Shown here: positions 17,934 to 26,940 of the stretch, one piece after another
Layout: each line of letters opens with the position of its first letter
Numbering within the stretch: position 1 is the stretch's first letter
Assembly: GCF_046237625.1 (NCBI RefSeq)
Contig: NZ_CP143545.1
Span: 1,798,001-1,862,000, forward strand
DNA from: Paraperibacillus esterisolvens
Lineage (GTDB): Bacteria; Bacillota; Bacilli; Bacillales; DSM-1321
Length of the DNA stretch: 64,000 bases
Direction of reading: 5' to 3'
Position numbers and translations under genes: made by a program
The notes under the pieces: model-generated
Told to the model about the DNA's origin: nothing
Databases searched by the model: none
What the model saw: the letters and a program-made list of their open reading frames with translations, nothing else

Positions 17934-19376
17934 ATGAATCGATTACAAAAAGCAAACGAATTTATTATGCAAAATAAAGAGAAAGTGACAAGCAGGCCGC
18001 TATATCACTTTTCTCCTGAAATCGGGTGGATGAACGATCCGAACGGATTTATTTTTTATGAAGGGGAATATCACCTTTTTTATCAGCATAACCCTTATGA
18101 TATTGTCTGGAATGACATCCATTGGGGACATGCTAAAACAAATGACTTTATTAACTGGCAATATCTGCCCGAGGCGCTGGCTAATGACAAGGCATATGAT
18201 GCGAATGGCTGCTTTTCTGGAAGTGCGATTGAAAAAGAAGGAAAATTATATCTGATGTATACAGGTCATATTGATCCCAATCTTGGTTTTGATAAAGATG
18301 AGCAGGAAATTTCACAATGTCAGTGTTTAGCTTATTCCAGTGATGGTGTTAAGTTTGAAAAGTATCCACAGAATCCGGTAATTGGAAAAGAACAGCTGCC
18401 AGATGGCTACTTGATCTGTGATTTTAGAGATCCGAAGATACTTGAAGTTGATGGCGTTTATTATTGTATATTAGCAGTAAGGAACAAACAAAGGCGCGGA
18501 GAAATAATTATGTTTAAGTCGATCAACTTGTTTGACTGGACTTTTCATTCGTCGATTTATCAGCCCCAGTTTGATGATAATACTTTATTGGAATGCCCTG
18601 ATTTATTTCGGATCAATGACAAGGATGTGCTGTTGTTTTCAGAAATGCCATGTGATCCCGAGTATAGTGATCACATTGAAAATAAAACAGCTTACGTAAT
18701 TGGGGAAATGGACTTTGAACAGGGTATTTTCACCACACACAAAAAAGGACACCTTGATTATGGTCATACGTTTTATGCCCCCCAATCGACACAAGGGAAA
18801 GATGGAGAAAGACTATTAATTGGCTGGATGCACCGCTGGCACGATACTATGCCTCCGAAAGAATATGGGTACAATGGGATGATGTCCATTCCCAGACAGC
18901 TAAGTATTAAAAATTCCGACTTGATTCAAGCTCCATTTATCGTTCATGAAAAGCACTTCCAAGAATCTATCGTTTATGAGAATTATAACTTGCAGGCAGG
19001 TCTGGATATAGCGGGGAAAGAGGCAGGTTACGTAAAGGTTCAAATCACTGAAAACAATACGAGATTTACCATTGAATTAAACAAGAATGAGGAAAAGTCC
19101 ACAAGGTATGAGTTTGATTTAGAAAAAAACACACTTAACATGAATTCTGATTACGGGTCTCAGGATTCCATCTTGCTTGATAATTGTTTTAGTACTTTAA
19201 AAGGTGAGAAAACGCTAGAATTTTATTATGATTTACATTCTGTTGAATTATTTATCAATTCAGGGGAAAAAGTAGTTAGCTTTACAGCTTATGATCTAAA
19301 TAAAGGAACGGGGATATCCATTTCCGGAATGAATACAGAATTGAAAGAAGTCCGGCTAGAAACTTTTAAATCTTGA
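17934..19376 (+). CDS. GH32 beta-fructofuranosidase (sucrase/levanase family)
   Basis: All three GH32 signatures are present: WMNDPNG with nucleophile Asp35, FRDP with Asp166, and ECPD with acid/base Glu220. The C-terminal beta-sandwich runs from about residue 340. There is no signal peptide, so it acts on sugars after import. It follows the permeases by 12 bases. Length 480 fits sucrose hydrolases and exo-levanases. Because uptake is by ABC transport and not PTS, the substrate is likely unphosphorylated sucrose or short fructo-oligosaccharides, giving free fructose. Exact substrate is not decidable from sequence. Confidence 0.9.
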   Translation: MNRLQKANEFIMQNKEKVTSRPLYHFSPEIGWMNDPNGFIFYEGEYHLFYQHNPYDIVWNDIHWGHAKTNDFINWQYLPEALANDKAYDANGCFSGSAIEKEGKLYLMYTGHIDPNLGFDKDEQEISQCQCLAYSSDGVKFEKYPQNPVIGKEQLPDGYLICDFRDPKILEVDGVYYCILAVRNKQRRGEIIMFKSINLFDWTFHSSIYQPQFDDNTLLECPDLFRINDKDVLLFSEMPCDPEYSDHIENKTAYVIGEMDFEQGIFTTHKKGHLDYGHTFYAPQSTQGKDGERLLIGWMHRWHDTMPPKEYGYNGMMSIPRQLSIKNSDLIQAPFIVHEKHFQESIVYENYNLQAGLDIAGKEAGYVKVQITENNTRFTIELNKNEEKSTRYEFDLEKNTLNMNSDYGSQDSILLDNCFSTLKGEKTLEFYYDLHSVELFINSGEKVVSFTAYDLNKGTGISISGMNTELKEVRLETFKS

Positions 19377-19478
19377 TTCCTGCGGCTTTGTTGGCGACAA
19401 TTTGAAAAAAACGAAAAAGAAACCAGAACGAAAGTCAACCGTCTATTTCAAAAGCACCTTCGCACATGCTGACAGCAC

Positions 19479-19523
19479 AAAAAAGAAAAGCATTTCCGGT
19501 TATCCGGGACTGCTTTCTTTTTT
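19479..19523 (+). terminator. terminator of the fructan operon
   Basis: The stem AAAAAAGAAA-AGCA...CCGG / CCGG...TGCT-TTCTTTTTT ends in a T-run. Confidence 0.8.
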
Positions 19524-19617
19524 ATGTTCAGGATAGACACAAAGTACTTTCATGAATAAAACAATCTTTTCTTTTGATATAATTAAACTACCCAAACAAA
19601 GAAACGAGGCATTCCCC

Positions 19618-19797
19618 ATGACCAAATCAGAAATCGAATACAAAATCCAGGACCTGAAATCAGACTATATCCGCCTACAGAACGACCTGGAAAAGCTGGA
19701 ATCCGTGAATGGCAATATCTCTCCCCTGGAAAGACAGTTGAGTGAGATTGAAGAGGAATTGGCCTCTTTGAACCAGCAGCTGAGGGAGCTTGCATAG
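19618..19797 (+). CDS. SE1832-family small coiled-coil protein
   Basis: The 59-residue protein is almost wholly helical and charged (KIQDLKSDYIRLQNDLEKLE, LERQLSEIEEELASLNQQL), with a Gly-Asn break that suggests a helical hairpin. The pattern matches the SE1832 family of Firmicutes, whose function is unknown. ATG 19618 follows ACGAGG. An upstream in-frame ATG at 19552 lacks a ribosome site. Confidence 0.8.
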   Translation: MTKSEIEYKIQDLKSDYIRLQNDLEKLESVNGNISPLERQLSEIEEELASLNQQLRELA

Positions 19798-19820
19798 GTG
19801 CGTTTGACAAAAACATTTGA

Positions 19821-19846
19821 AAACCCCTGCAAAATGCAGGGGTTTT
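19821..19846. terminator. bidirectional terminator
   Basis: AAACCCCTGC / GCAGGGGTTT with loop AAAAT lies between the convergent small gene and the MFS gene. Confidence 0.9.
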
Positions 19847-19877
19847 GATATGGATCCAGACAGTTAAAGACCTAATC

Positions 19878-21239
19878 TTAGCTGTCAGTCTCCCTCTTCC
19901 TCAAAGCACTTCCTGACATCCGAACAGTCAGCAGGAGGACGATCACACCGATGACCCCACTGGTCAGAGCCATCGTATGCAGGTGGTCGGTGGTGACCTG
20001 CCTGCCGAACAGGATGCCGAGGAGGCTGGAAGAAAGGATGGTTCCGATATAGCGCGAGGTCATAAACAATCCGGATGCAGCGCCGGTTTCGCTTCGCGGT
20101 ACAAAGGAATATAGGGCCGTCTGCAGCCCGAGATTGTTGAAGCCGTTGCTTAAGCCAAGGACGGATAGGCAGATGACGATCCAGGCAACGGGTGACTGCG
20201 TTTGGACCGTCGTGAGCAGCAGGGAACCGGCGATGATGGATACGGCACCTGCCAACAGGGACGGCTTGGAGCCTTTCCGGTCAATCCAGCGTCCGGCGAG
20301 CGGCGAGACGATGACGCCAAAGCCGGCGACAGCCAGCATGATGAGGCCGGTTGTCTTGGAATCGAAATGGCGGAAGTCCTGCAGGTAGAGCGGCATTCCG
20401 AAAAAGATCGAGTAAAAGACAATATTGACCAGGATGAACTGCACATACACCAGGCTCATGTTGACGTTCTTTTTCAAGGCGATCACATCGACAAACGGCT
20501 CTTGCAGCCGCTTTTCAACCATATAAAAAAGAATGGTTGAAATGATGCTTAACCCCAGTTTGATAAAACTAACCCCATTTTGCAGATCCAATAAAAACAG
20601 CAGCCAGCTTAGGATCATGAGCGAAAATAACAGGATGCCGGGATAATCGATTCTGGCCTTCCTGCCCGCTGTCTTTGTGCCCTTCGGCAGGACTTTGACA
20701 GCCAGGATGAAGGCGGCTATGATGATCGGGAAGTTGATCATAAAGATGGCTGGCCAGTCACCCCAATCCACAAGGAACCCGCCGATGGATGGTCCGAAGG
20801 CTGCCGACACGGAAGAGAAGATCGACAGCACTCCAAGTGCCTGTGCCTGGTTCTCCGTGATGGAGGAACGTACGAGCCCCATGCCGGCCGGGAACAGAGC
20901 CGAGCTGCCGATTGCCTGGATCATCCGTATCGCGATCAGCCAGCCGAAAGAAGGCGAGAAGGGCGCCGCTGCGGAGGAGACGGCTATCAGCAGGAGGCCG
21001 ATGAGGTACATCCGTTTTGCCCCAAAGGCGTCCGCAAGCTTGCCCATTACAGGCTGTCCGATGCCGCTGGCCAGATAATATGTAGAAATCAGCCAGGAAG
21101 CATCTCTGAAGGAAAGAGAAAAGTCCTCCTGAATTCGTGACATGGCCACAGCGATCATGGAAGAATTCAATGGATTCAGCAGGATGCCGAGTGCCACCGT
21201 AACAATCAGAAGGATATGTTTTTTAGGTAATGCAGCCAA
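19878..21239 (-). CDS. MFS transporter (multidrug-exporter type, DHA2-like)
   Basis: About 453 residues with 12-14 hydrophobic segments. Motif A appears as GKLADAFGAKRMYLIG near residue 65 and motif C-like GPSIGGFLVDW near 155, as in proton-driven drug exporters. TTG at 21239 lies seven bases after GAGG and is preferred to GTG 21248, which overlaps that site. Local base composition is more GC-rich than the neighbours. It is monocistronic. Substrate unknown. Confidence 0.88.
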   Translation of the reverse strand: MAALPKKHILLIVTVALGILLNPLNSSMIAVAMSRIQEDFSLSFRDASWLISTYYLASGIGQPVMGKLADAFGAKRMYLIGLLLIAVSSAAAPFSPSFGWLIAIRMIQAIGSSALFPAGMGLVRSSITENQAQALGVLSIFSSVSAAFGPSIGGFLVDWGDWPAIFMINFPIIIAAFILAVKVLPKGTKTAGRKARIDYPGILLFSLMILSWLLFLLDLQNGVSFIKLGLSIISTILFYMVEKRLQEPFVDVIALKKNVNMSLVYVQFILVNIVFYSIFFGMPLYLQDFRHFDSKTTGLIMLAVAGFGVIVSPLAGRWIDRKGSKPSLLAGAVSIIAGSLLLTTVQTQSPVAWIVICLSVLGLSNGFNNLGLQTALYSFVPRSETGAASGLFMTSRYIGTILSSSLLGILFGRQVTTDHLHTMALTSGVIGVIVLLLTVRMSGSALRKRETDS

Positions 21240-21350
21240 TACGAACACCTCAGTCTGGGAAGCAAATTTAAATAGTAGGTTTATTATATAGTAAAATAAT
21301 TACCGTTGTTAATTAAATGAACCTGCACTTCCGCAAAAGGAGGCACAGGT

Positions 21351-21530
21351 TCATTTTTTGTCTTGTTCCAGTAATTCTATGATTCGATCGAGCTTTTTTT
21401 CTATTTCATCTCGCTGTTTTTGTTTGTCTCGCCCGAGGGCTCTTGCAATATACAGGGTTAATGAAATGAAGAATAATACAATGAGGGCGATTATCAGGAA
21501 CCAGAACAAGAGGGCCGCTATATTGAGCAC
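21351..21530 (-). CDS. small membrane protein, DUF4083-like (59 residues)
   Basis: A GTG start gives LNIAALLFWFLIIALIVLFF, one membrane helix, then a charged amphipathic tail RDEIEKKLDRIIELLEQ. The helix-plus-KLDRIIELLE pattern is that of DUF4083-type proteins in Bacillus. The ribosome site AGGAAT is weak. A hairpin TGAACCTG/CAGGTTCA (21318-21353) at the stop codon may terminate it. Function unknown. Confidence 0.7.
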   Translation of the reverse strand: MLNIAALLFWFLIIALIVLFFISLTLYIARALGRDKQKQRDEIEKKLDRIIELLEQDKK

Positions 21531-21618
21531 ATATATTCCTGCTTTCTATTTTTTAATCGGATCCTGCGTAAATAAAACAGCCTGCCCGCAGCAAAAAAAG
21601 GGGACAGACTTGTGAAAA

Positions 21619-21876
21619 TCACTCCATGATAAAAGATAAGACCGGGATTCCAATCAGCATAAGAACAAAAAAGCCTAGTATTACATAGCCGATCACCCTG
21701 ATGAAGGCCGGCTTTCTTTCTAAATTGAAGCTTTCCTTGCTGAGTTCGCCACCAGCCATGATATGGTTGTAAAGATGCAGGGGATGGTTGGGATCATTTG
21801 AATTGTGATTTTCAGTTACGGAGTTATCTTGAGGTTCTAGTTCAATAGAGTCATTATTTTCATTATTTGAATTCAT
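21619..21876 (-). CDS. small single-pass membrane protein, 85 residues
   Basis: The ribosome site AAGGAGG precedes ATG by seven bases. The first 60 residues are hydrophilic and Asn/Glu-rich; a C-terminal helix (VIGYVILGFFVLMLIGIPVL) ends in SFIME, so it is probably tail-anchored. No family recognised. It lies upstream of the DUF4083-like gene on the same strand, possibly co-transcribed. Confidence 0.7.
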   Translation of the reverse strand: MNSNNENNDSIELEPQDNSVTENHNSNDPNHPLHLYNHIMAGGELSKESFNLERKPAFIRVIGYVILGFFVLMLIGIPVLSFIME

Positions 21877-21987
21877 TGAGAAACCTCCTTATGATTCCAT
21901 TATATTACAGTATTTTATGTGCCGTCCAAATTTATTATGATAATATGAGAGAATCAGAGCAATCACTTATAGAAATGGGGAAAAAGT

Positions 21988-22419
21988 TTGGTACATAGCA
22001 CTGGAGCCGTTTACTCTCCGCCCAGGCACATCGTGTCAGCAGCGGCCATCGTGATTAATGAACAAAATGAAATCCTCCTGATCAAGGGACCAAGAAGAGG
22101 CTGGGAAATGCCGGGCGGACAGGTGGAGGAAGGGGAATCTCTTCAGGCAGCAGCCATCAGGGAAACGAAAGAAGAGTCAGGCATTGATATTGAAGTAGTG
22201 AAGTTCTGCGGTATATTCCAGAATGTAAGCAGATCTATCTGCAACACACTTTTCTTAGCGAAGCCAATCGGAGGCATTCCAACGACCAGTGCCGAAAGCC
22301 TGGAAGTCAGATTTTTTCCGGTTGAAGAAGCACTGGAGATGGTGAGTTATTCAAACTTCAGGAAAAGAATTCAATTGTGTCTCGATGAAAGCAGCCAGCC
22401 GTTTTTGATGGAGTTTTAA
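21988..22419 (+). CDS. Nudix hydrolase
   Basis: Complete Nudix box GGQVEEGESL then RETKEESGID at about residues 41-63, preceded by the strand VSAAAIVINEQNEILLIKG. The start is TTG 21988 after ATGGGG. Length 143. The GWEMPGG variant suits house-cleaning or nucleoside-diphosphate-linked substrates, not a defined one. A decayed second copy lies 1.4 kb downstream. Confidence 0.85.
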   Translation: MVHSTGAVYSPPRHIVSAAAIVINEQNEILLIKGPRRGWEMPGGQVEEGESLQAAAIRETKEESGIDIEVVKFCGIFQNVSRSICNTLFLAKPIGGIPTTSAESLEVRFFPVEEALEMVSYSNFRKRIQLCLDESSQPFLMEF

Positions 22420-22474
22420 ATCATGTATTAATGGATTTTTTTATTATGTGAGACAGTAGAAAAGGAGGGATTCC

Positions 22475-23315
22475 TTGAAAATAGCAAAAGGAATTATTCC
22501 TACCATCACCGGTATTCTTCTTCTAATCGTATCAGTGCTCGTCATGGTCTTAAATTTTCAGGAGGTCCAATATACCGCTAAAGAGGAACCCAGGGATAAT
22601 ATTAATCTTGTTGGATTTAAAGATAGCAGCTATTATGTAGAAAAAAACGGAAACATCGGGATAGAAGCCATTGGGAAAGCGTACATACTCAGAAATGGCA
22701 GCTCACCAGAAGCAGCAATTCCAAGCATAGAGTTATTGGACATGCAAATGAAGAAAGTGGACAACAAGGGGAATTTTAGCCGCACCATTAAATATGGGAA
22801 TTCGGTTATCCACCTTTCCAGTAAAGAATTCACCGGACATCGAACAGGTATTTCCGGAAAGTGCGCAGTCTCCTGTTGAGGTCTTCATTAATAAAAAAGA
22901 ATATTCCTCTTCCATCCCCATTGAAATCCAGCCAGGCAATATTGAAAACGATAGGTATACCAGTTACTTAGAACTCATGTTAGTTGTTGATAAGAAAATG
23001 AATAAAGAATCCCTCCTGTTGATTCAGAGGTTTGGGAATGACGAAGTAAAGAATAATAGCTGGAGAATATTGTGGATTGATAAAAACGGACAAGTGAAGG
23101 AAGAGGCATTTGATAACGAAGGGAGAAAAAAACTGCCTTACAGAACAACATTGCTGCTGGCATTCATGGTTACACCAGAAAACCTTGGATATAAAACTGA
23201 TGAAGCAGTGGGTTACCCTACTATCTTCTACCCGCTGATGTTTCCGTTTGGTTCTTTCCTTGCAGGAATCGTTTTTATTATGTTTGGATGGATTAGGTGG
23301 CTAGGGACTCGTTAA
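22475..23315 (+). pseudogene. bitopic membrane protein gene with a frameshift
   Basis: Frame 1 (22475-22879) starts after AAGGAGGG with a membrane helix (IIPTITGILLLIVSVLVMVL) and an extracellular segment. A second frame, readable from 22794, continues a sensible protein (NSPDIEQVFPESAQSP...) to a C-terminal membrane helix (FGSFLAGIVFIMFGWI) and stops at 23315. A one-base shift near 22830-22850 is required to join them, giving about 280 residues. As written only the first half is translated from the good ribosome site. Family not recognised. Confidence 0.65.
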
Positions 23316-23387
23316 GATAAGCTCATTTCTTATAATTTGAGAAAGATTAGAACGTATAATAAGTTCGAGAAAATAAGAGCAAGAAGT

Positions 23388-23576
23388 TTGGTACACAGCA
23401 CTCGAGCCGTTTACTCGCCGCATAGACACGTTGTGTCAGTAGCAGCCATTGAGATCAACGAACAAAATGATTTCCTCCTTTTCAAAGGACCAAGAAGAAG
23501 AGAATGCCGGGCGGACAGGTGGAGGAAGGCGGATTTCTTCGAGCAGCCTCCATCAGGGAAACGAAATGTCACTTAA
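23388..23576 (+). pseudogene. decayed duplicate of the upstream Nudix gene
   Basis: From TTG 23388 the sequence repeats the start of the Nudix gene at 21988 (VHSTRAVYSPHRHVVSVAAIEINEQND, with few changes). A small deletion after KGPRRR then changes frame; the MPGGQVEEG-like and RETK-like parts survive in another frame, and the rest is lost. A local duplication spanning the intervening membrane gene probably produced it. Confidence 0.8.
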
Positions 23577-24113
23577 ACCATAATATTGCCATTCCGGCAA
23601 GTTTATAGTTTATAGACTCTTGGCAAGGAATTAAACTCCACATCCGATACCTGTTTTTGGAACGGCATATACAAAATACTTCTAAAATAATTTTTAATTG
23701 AAGGAGCAACTCGAGCGAATTTCACCTTGAAGGTTTCGATCAGATAATAACGAATTCGATTTCATAAGGACTCTTGCATATTGCTTTGGGTGTAGCTCAA
23801 CGTCTGGTTTGTTTTGATAATCTTCTTGCTGGAGTTGAATTCCTCTATTAGTATTATTTTGATGGAACATTTGAAATATATTTTGGAACGGTGCCAAGAA
23901 AAAAAGAGAGTAAGGAAACAAATAAATGGATTACAATACATCAAAAAGGCAGAAAAAAGAGACAAGAGAGGGTGGAGATGCAAACAAAAAAGGACGGATT
24001 ACATATTTATCCTACTTTTCATAGAAGGTAATAGGATATATATTTTTTTATATTCATGAAACCTTTTTTTATTACTTGCGTAAAAAAATAAAGAACTTAA
24101 TGGAGGTGTAGAC
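23577..24113. other. AT-rich gap
   Basis: No credible gene is seen. A possible lysine/arginine-rich 81-codon ORF at 23814 lacks a good ribosome site and looks random. Confidence 0.45.
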
Positions 24114-24488
24114 ATGGAGGAAAAGCAAGAAACAGAAAAAAGTAAAATAGTCGAGTTTGGCAATAAACTGGGTGAAAAAGCATCTGAAATTGGTAGTAAA
24201 ATTAGTGAGCAGGCAAAAATAACTTTTGACAATCTTAACATTTTGAAACATTTTACTGAGCTAGATAAGGAAGTCTCTAAAAATGAAAAGGAAAAAGCAA
24301 TTGAAATAATTAAGGCTTTAAAAGATATAAAAGATGACCAAATCAAGGCAGAGACTCTTAAAGACTATGTCCAGGCAAATAATCGAAAAGAAATCATAGA
24401 TAAGATAATTTACGCGGTAAAATATTTATCAGGAGCCGCTGCTGTTATTGTGGTGGCAGTACTTCTAAAACAAAACAATAATGCATAA
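24114..24488 (+). CDS. hypothetical helical protein with C-terminal membrane helix
   Basis: ATG follows GGAGGTG by six bases. The 124 residues are strongly charged and helical (EFGNKLGEKASEIGSKISEQAK is coiled-coil-like), with a predicted C-terminal anchor (YLSGAAAVIVVAVLL). No family recognised. It stands alone between AT-rich gaps. Confidence 0.65.
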   Translation: MEEKQETEKSKIVEFGNKLGEKASEIGSKISEQAKITFDNLNILKHFTELDKEVSKNEKEKAIEIIKALKDIKDDQIKAETLKDYVQANNRKEIIDKIIYAVKYLSGAAAVIVVAVLLKQNNNA

Positions 24489-25129
24489 TTGTAATTGTTC
24501 AGGCTGCAAAGAGTGGCCTTTTTCTAATTCGTAACAGTAACTGAAAAATAAGGTTGGGATGTAATAACTTCAATGTTCAGGGGCATTAGTAGAGGTCATT
24601 TGAAAAACAGAAAAAGGATAACTTGTCTATGTTGAAACATAAAAACTCTTTTATTCCTTCCCATTTTCTTGTTCCATCGGCAGGCAAAGAAAGTGGTGTT
24701 CAGCTTGCTATGAATTCCACGGATTTTAAAAATACTGATTTACAATGTCCCGTATCGTACAGATGTAAATATAAATAATGAAACGGTTTAAAAAGGAAGC
24801 AATCTTCTACTGTTACATTAGAAAAGCCTTCAATTGGATTCATAAGCAGCTCCAAGGTCATTATGATTATTTTCTCTAATCCTTTTAAAAATTTCTAAGA
24901 AGTCTCTTGTCGCTAAATGAGAAGAAGCTAATATCCACCATCTCCGCCTAATGTAAATGGTGGTGTTTTGAAAGTGTGGAAAAGGAGACAAATCCAGGAC
25001 CTTTAAAATATGTTTTGTAAAAAAAGATTGATTCAATCTCCTAAAACGCGTTTACCCATCACAGGGACGTCAAAGGAATTGAATAAAAAATTAAATACAT
25101 TGATTTGAGTAATAATAAAGTAAGAGAAC
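24489..25129. other. gap without a gene
   Basis: About 640 AT-rich bases with frequent stops in all frames and no RNA gene that I can recognise. Confidence 0.5.
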
Positions 25130-25164
25130 GAAAACAGCCTTACCAAAAGGGGAAGGCTGTTTTC
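25130..25164. terminator. terminator hairpin
   Basis: A 12-bp perfect stem GAAAACAGCCTT / AAGGCTGTTTTC. Confidence 0.8.
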
Positions 25165-25295
25165 AATACATCATGCTATAAATTCACCGCATTACAGCAT
25201 TTATATCTGTTTCTTTTCTGCTCCGTGGGACCGGGACCCTGAGTTATTGTTGTATAATTAATCGGAGAATACAAAGGAGGAAGGAATGAATAACA

Positions 25296-25891
25296 ATGAG
25301 TAAGTCATTTCCTAGATTGTTTGATTTCTTTATGACTCCTTTAGAAAAAACCAAATTTAAAAAATCAGGAAAGATCTGCTGATAAAAGCAAAGGGTTCAG
25401 TACTGGAAATAGGTTCAGGCACAGGAATTAATTTTCCTTATTACTCTCATGACGCAGAGGTTATTGCTATCGAACCGAGTCAGGACATGATTGAACGTTC
25501 ACTAAAGAGAAAAGCCGGATCCGCTGCTAATATACAAATAGAAAAAGAGAGTGCCGAACAGCTGCCATATCAGGACGAAACGTTTGATAGCGTTGTAGCT
25601 ACATTGGTTTTATGCAGTATTCCGAATCCTGTACAGGCCCTTAGAGAAATAAAGAGGGTGTGTAAGGCTGGAGGAAGGATCCTTGTGTTCGAGCATGTGA
25701 AAATGGATAATCCTTTTTTTGCTAACATGCAAAAATGGTTAACTCCCTACTGGAAAAAGATCTGTGATGGCTGCTGCCTGGATCGGGACACAGAAAAGAT
25801 GATTAAGGAAGTTGGTTTTGCCATTGTGGAGAAAAGAGAGTTTTACAAGGGTCTCTTTATTCAGTTGGAGTTAGTGAAAACTAATAAATGA
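25296..25891 (+). pseudogene. class I SAM-dependent methyltransferase, frameshift in an A-run
   Basis: ATG 25296 opens MSKSFPRLFDFFMTPLEKTKFKK and stops at about 25380. Moving one base at the A6 run (25358-25364) restores IRKDLLIKAKGSVLEIGSGTG (motif I), EPSQDM (motif II), LPYQDETFDSVVATLVLCSI (motif IV) and LRELKRV-like LREIKRVCKAGG. This is the UbiE/phosphatidylethanolamine-type methyltransferase core, about 198 residues. Loss of one A in a homopolymer is a common sequencing error as well as a common mutation, so the gene may be intact in the real genome. Confidence 0.8.
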
Positions 25892-25935
25892 CTGTTCCGC
25901 AGAATGGGGCAGCCAGTAATTATTATTAATTGAGG

Positions 25936-25965
25936 AAAAGGGGCCCTTGTATGAGGCCCCTTAAA
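25936..25965. terminator. terminator hairpin
   Basis: AAGGGGCC / GGCCCCTT stem flanked by A- and T-rich bases, after the methyltransferase. Confidence 0.75.
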
Positions 25966-25990
25966 AAATGGTAACTTAAAGGGAATTGGT

Positions 25991-26250
25991 TTTCGTCGTA
26001 AAGAAACGTTTAGAACCGTTATCTCTTTATTTTTAGCTGATTTATGTCGTAAAGAATCCTTTAGAACACTTTTCTTCTAAAACAGAGCCCATTTTGGTGG
26101 TAATGAGTCCTTTAGAACCGCTTTCATTTAAAATTTAACTGATTTATGTTCTAAAGAAACCTTTAGAACACTTTTCTCATAAAACATAGCCGATTTTGGC
26201 CGAAAACATTCATTTACAAATATTTTCCGAAAAAATGCAGCCATTTTTTG
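25991..26250. repeat. imperfect tandem array, 52-bp monomers in 103-bp dimers
   Basis: Five degenerate units share a core like TAAAGAAnCCTTTAGAACnC. Units 1 and 3 end in AGCTGATTTATGT or AACTGATTTATGT; units 2 and 4 share TTTAGAACACTTTTCT, AAAACA-AGCC and ATTTTGG; unit 5 is the most diverged. It is non-coding on both strands and lies between two convergent genes. Confidence 0.85.
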
Positions 26251-26285
26251 TTCATAAGGCTAAAGCTTACTCCCATGAACCACCT

Positions 26286-26762
26286 TCACAAATAAATCCG
26301 ATACCCACAATAAGCCACAAGGACAACGAGCACTGAGAAAAAGCCTTTCTCGAAGCCGCCGCCGGTTTTGATGCCAAGGGGAAGGGCGACGCGCACTTTA
26401 AAGGGCCAGAATAGCTGGATGCCCCGTATGGTGAGGGCATCGAGCAGCAGGTGGCTGGCCATTCCGATCCAGATGCCGAATTCGATGGCAGAAGGCCATG
26501 GGGTTAATCGGAATAGGGCGAATGCAGCCAGCATAAAGAGCAGGCTGTGTGTCAGGGTGCGGTGGCCGAATGCCTTGCTGACCAGATTGTCGAGGAGCGG
26601 GATCATCCGGCCGATGGTGGATGTGGGCGAACAGATGTCGGGTATGAGTGCTCCGGCTGCGCAGCTCGCAATAAACAGGGTTTCATCATGGATGCTTCCG
26701 CCTTTTGTTAAGTAAAGGGCACCGGCCGCGATTCCGCCGGCTATATGTGTTTTTCCTTGCAT
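26286..26762 (-). CDS. YdjM/DUF457-type membrane-bound metal-dependent hydrolase
   Basis: The 158-residue protein carries the family histidines and aspartates: THIAGG at 5-10, GALIPDICSP at about 37-46, HRTLTHSL near 67-74, and SHLLLDALT near 103-111, with four membrane segments. This matches the YdjM family (LexA-regulated in E. coli), also called membrane-bound metal-dependent hydrolase, biochemical role unproven. It starts at ATG after AGGAGGT. Monocistronic. Confidence 0.85.
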   Translation of the reverse strand: MQGKTHIAGGIAAGALYLTKGGSIHDETLFIASCAAGALIPDICSPTSTIGRMIPLLDNLVSKAFGHRTLTHSLLFMLAAFALFRLTPWPSAIEFGIWIGMASHLLLDALTIRGIQLFWPFKVRVALPLGIKTGGGFEKGFFSVLVVLVAYCGYRIYL

Positions 26763-26940
26763 AGTACCTCCTGGCGAACAAATGTTTTTATATTACTATA
26801 ATAAACGGAAGCGGAAAGAGAGTACAGGGACTATTTTCCTGCAGAAATAGTTTTGGAGAATTCAGAACCTTTCGTTTTTTTAAACGAGCCGCTGGCGGTA
26901 TAATGAAAGTGCTTATTTAATAGAAAGAGGGTGCAGACTA

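Noticed and set aside
21358..21615. Plus-strand 85-codon ORF
   Set aside because: It is the antisense of the DUF4083-like small membrane gene and has a Ser-rich shadow composition.
25991..26250. CRISPR array
   Set aside because: Units are degenerate along their whole length, with no constant repeat and unique spacers, and no cas genes are present.
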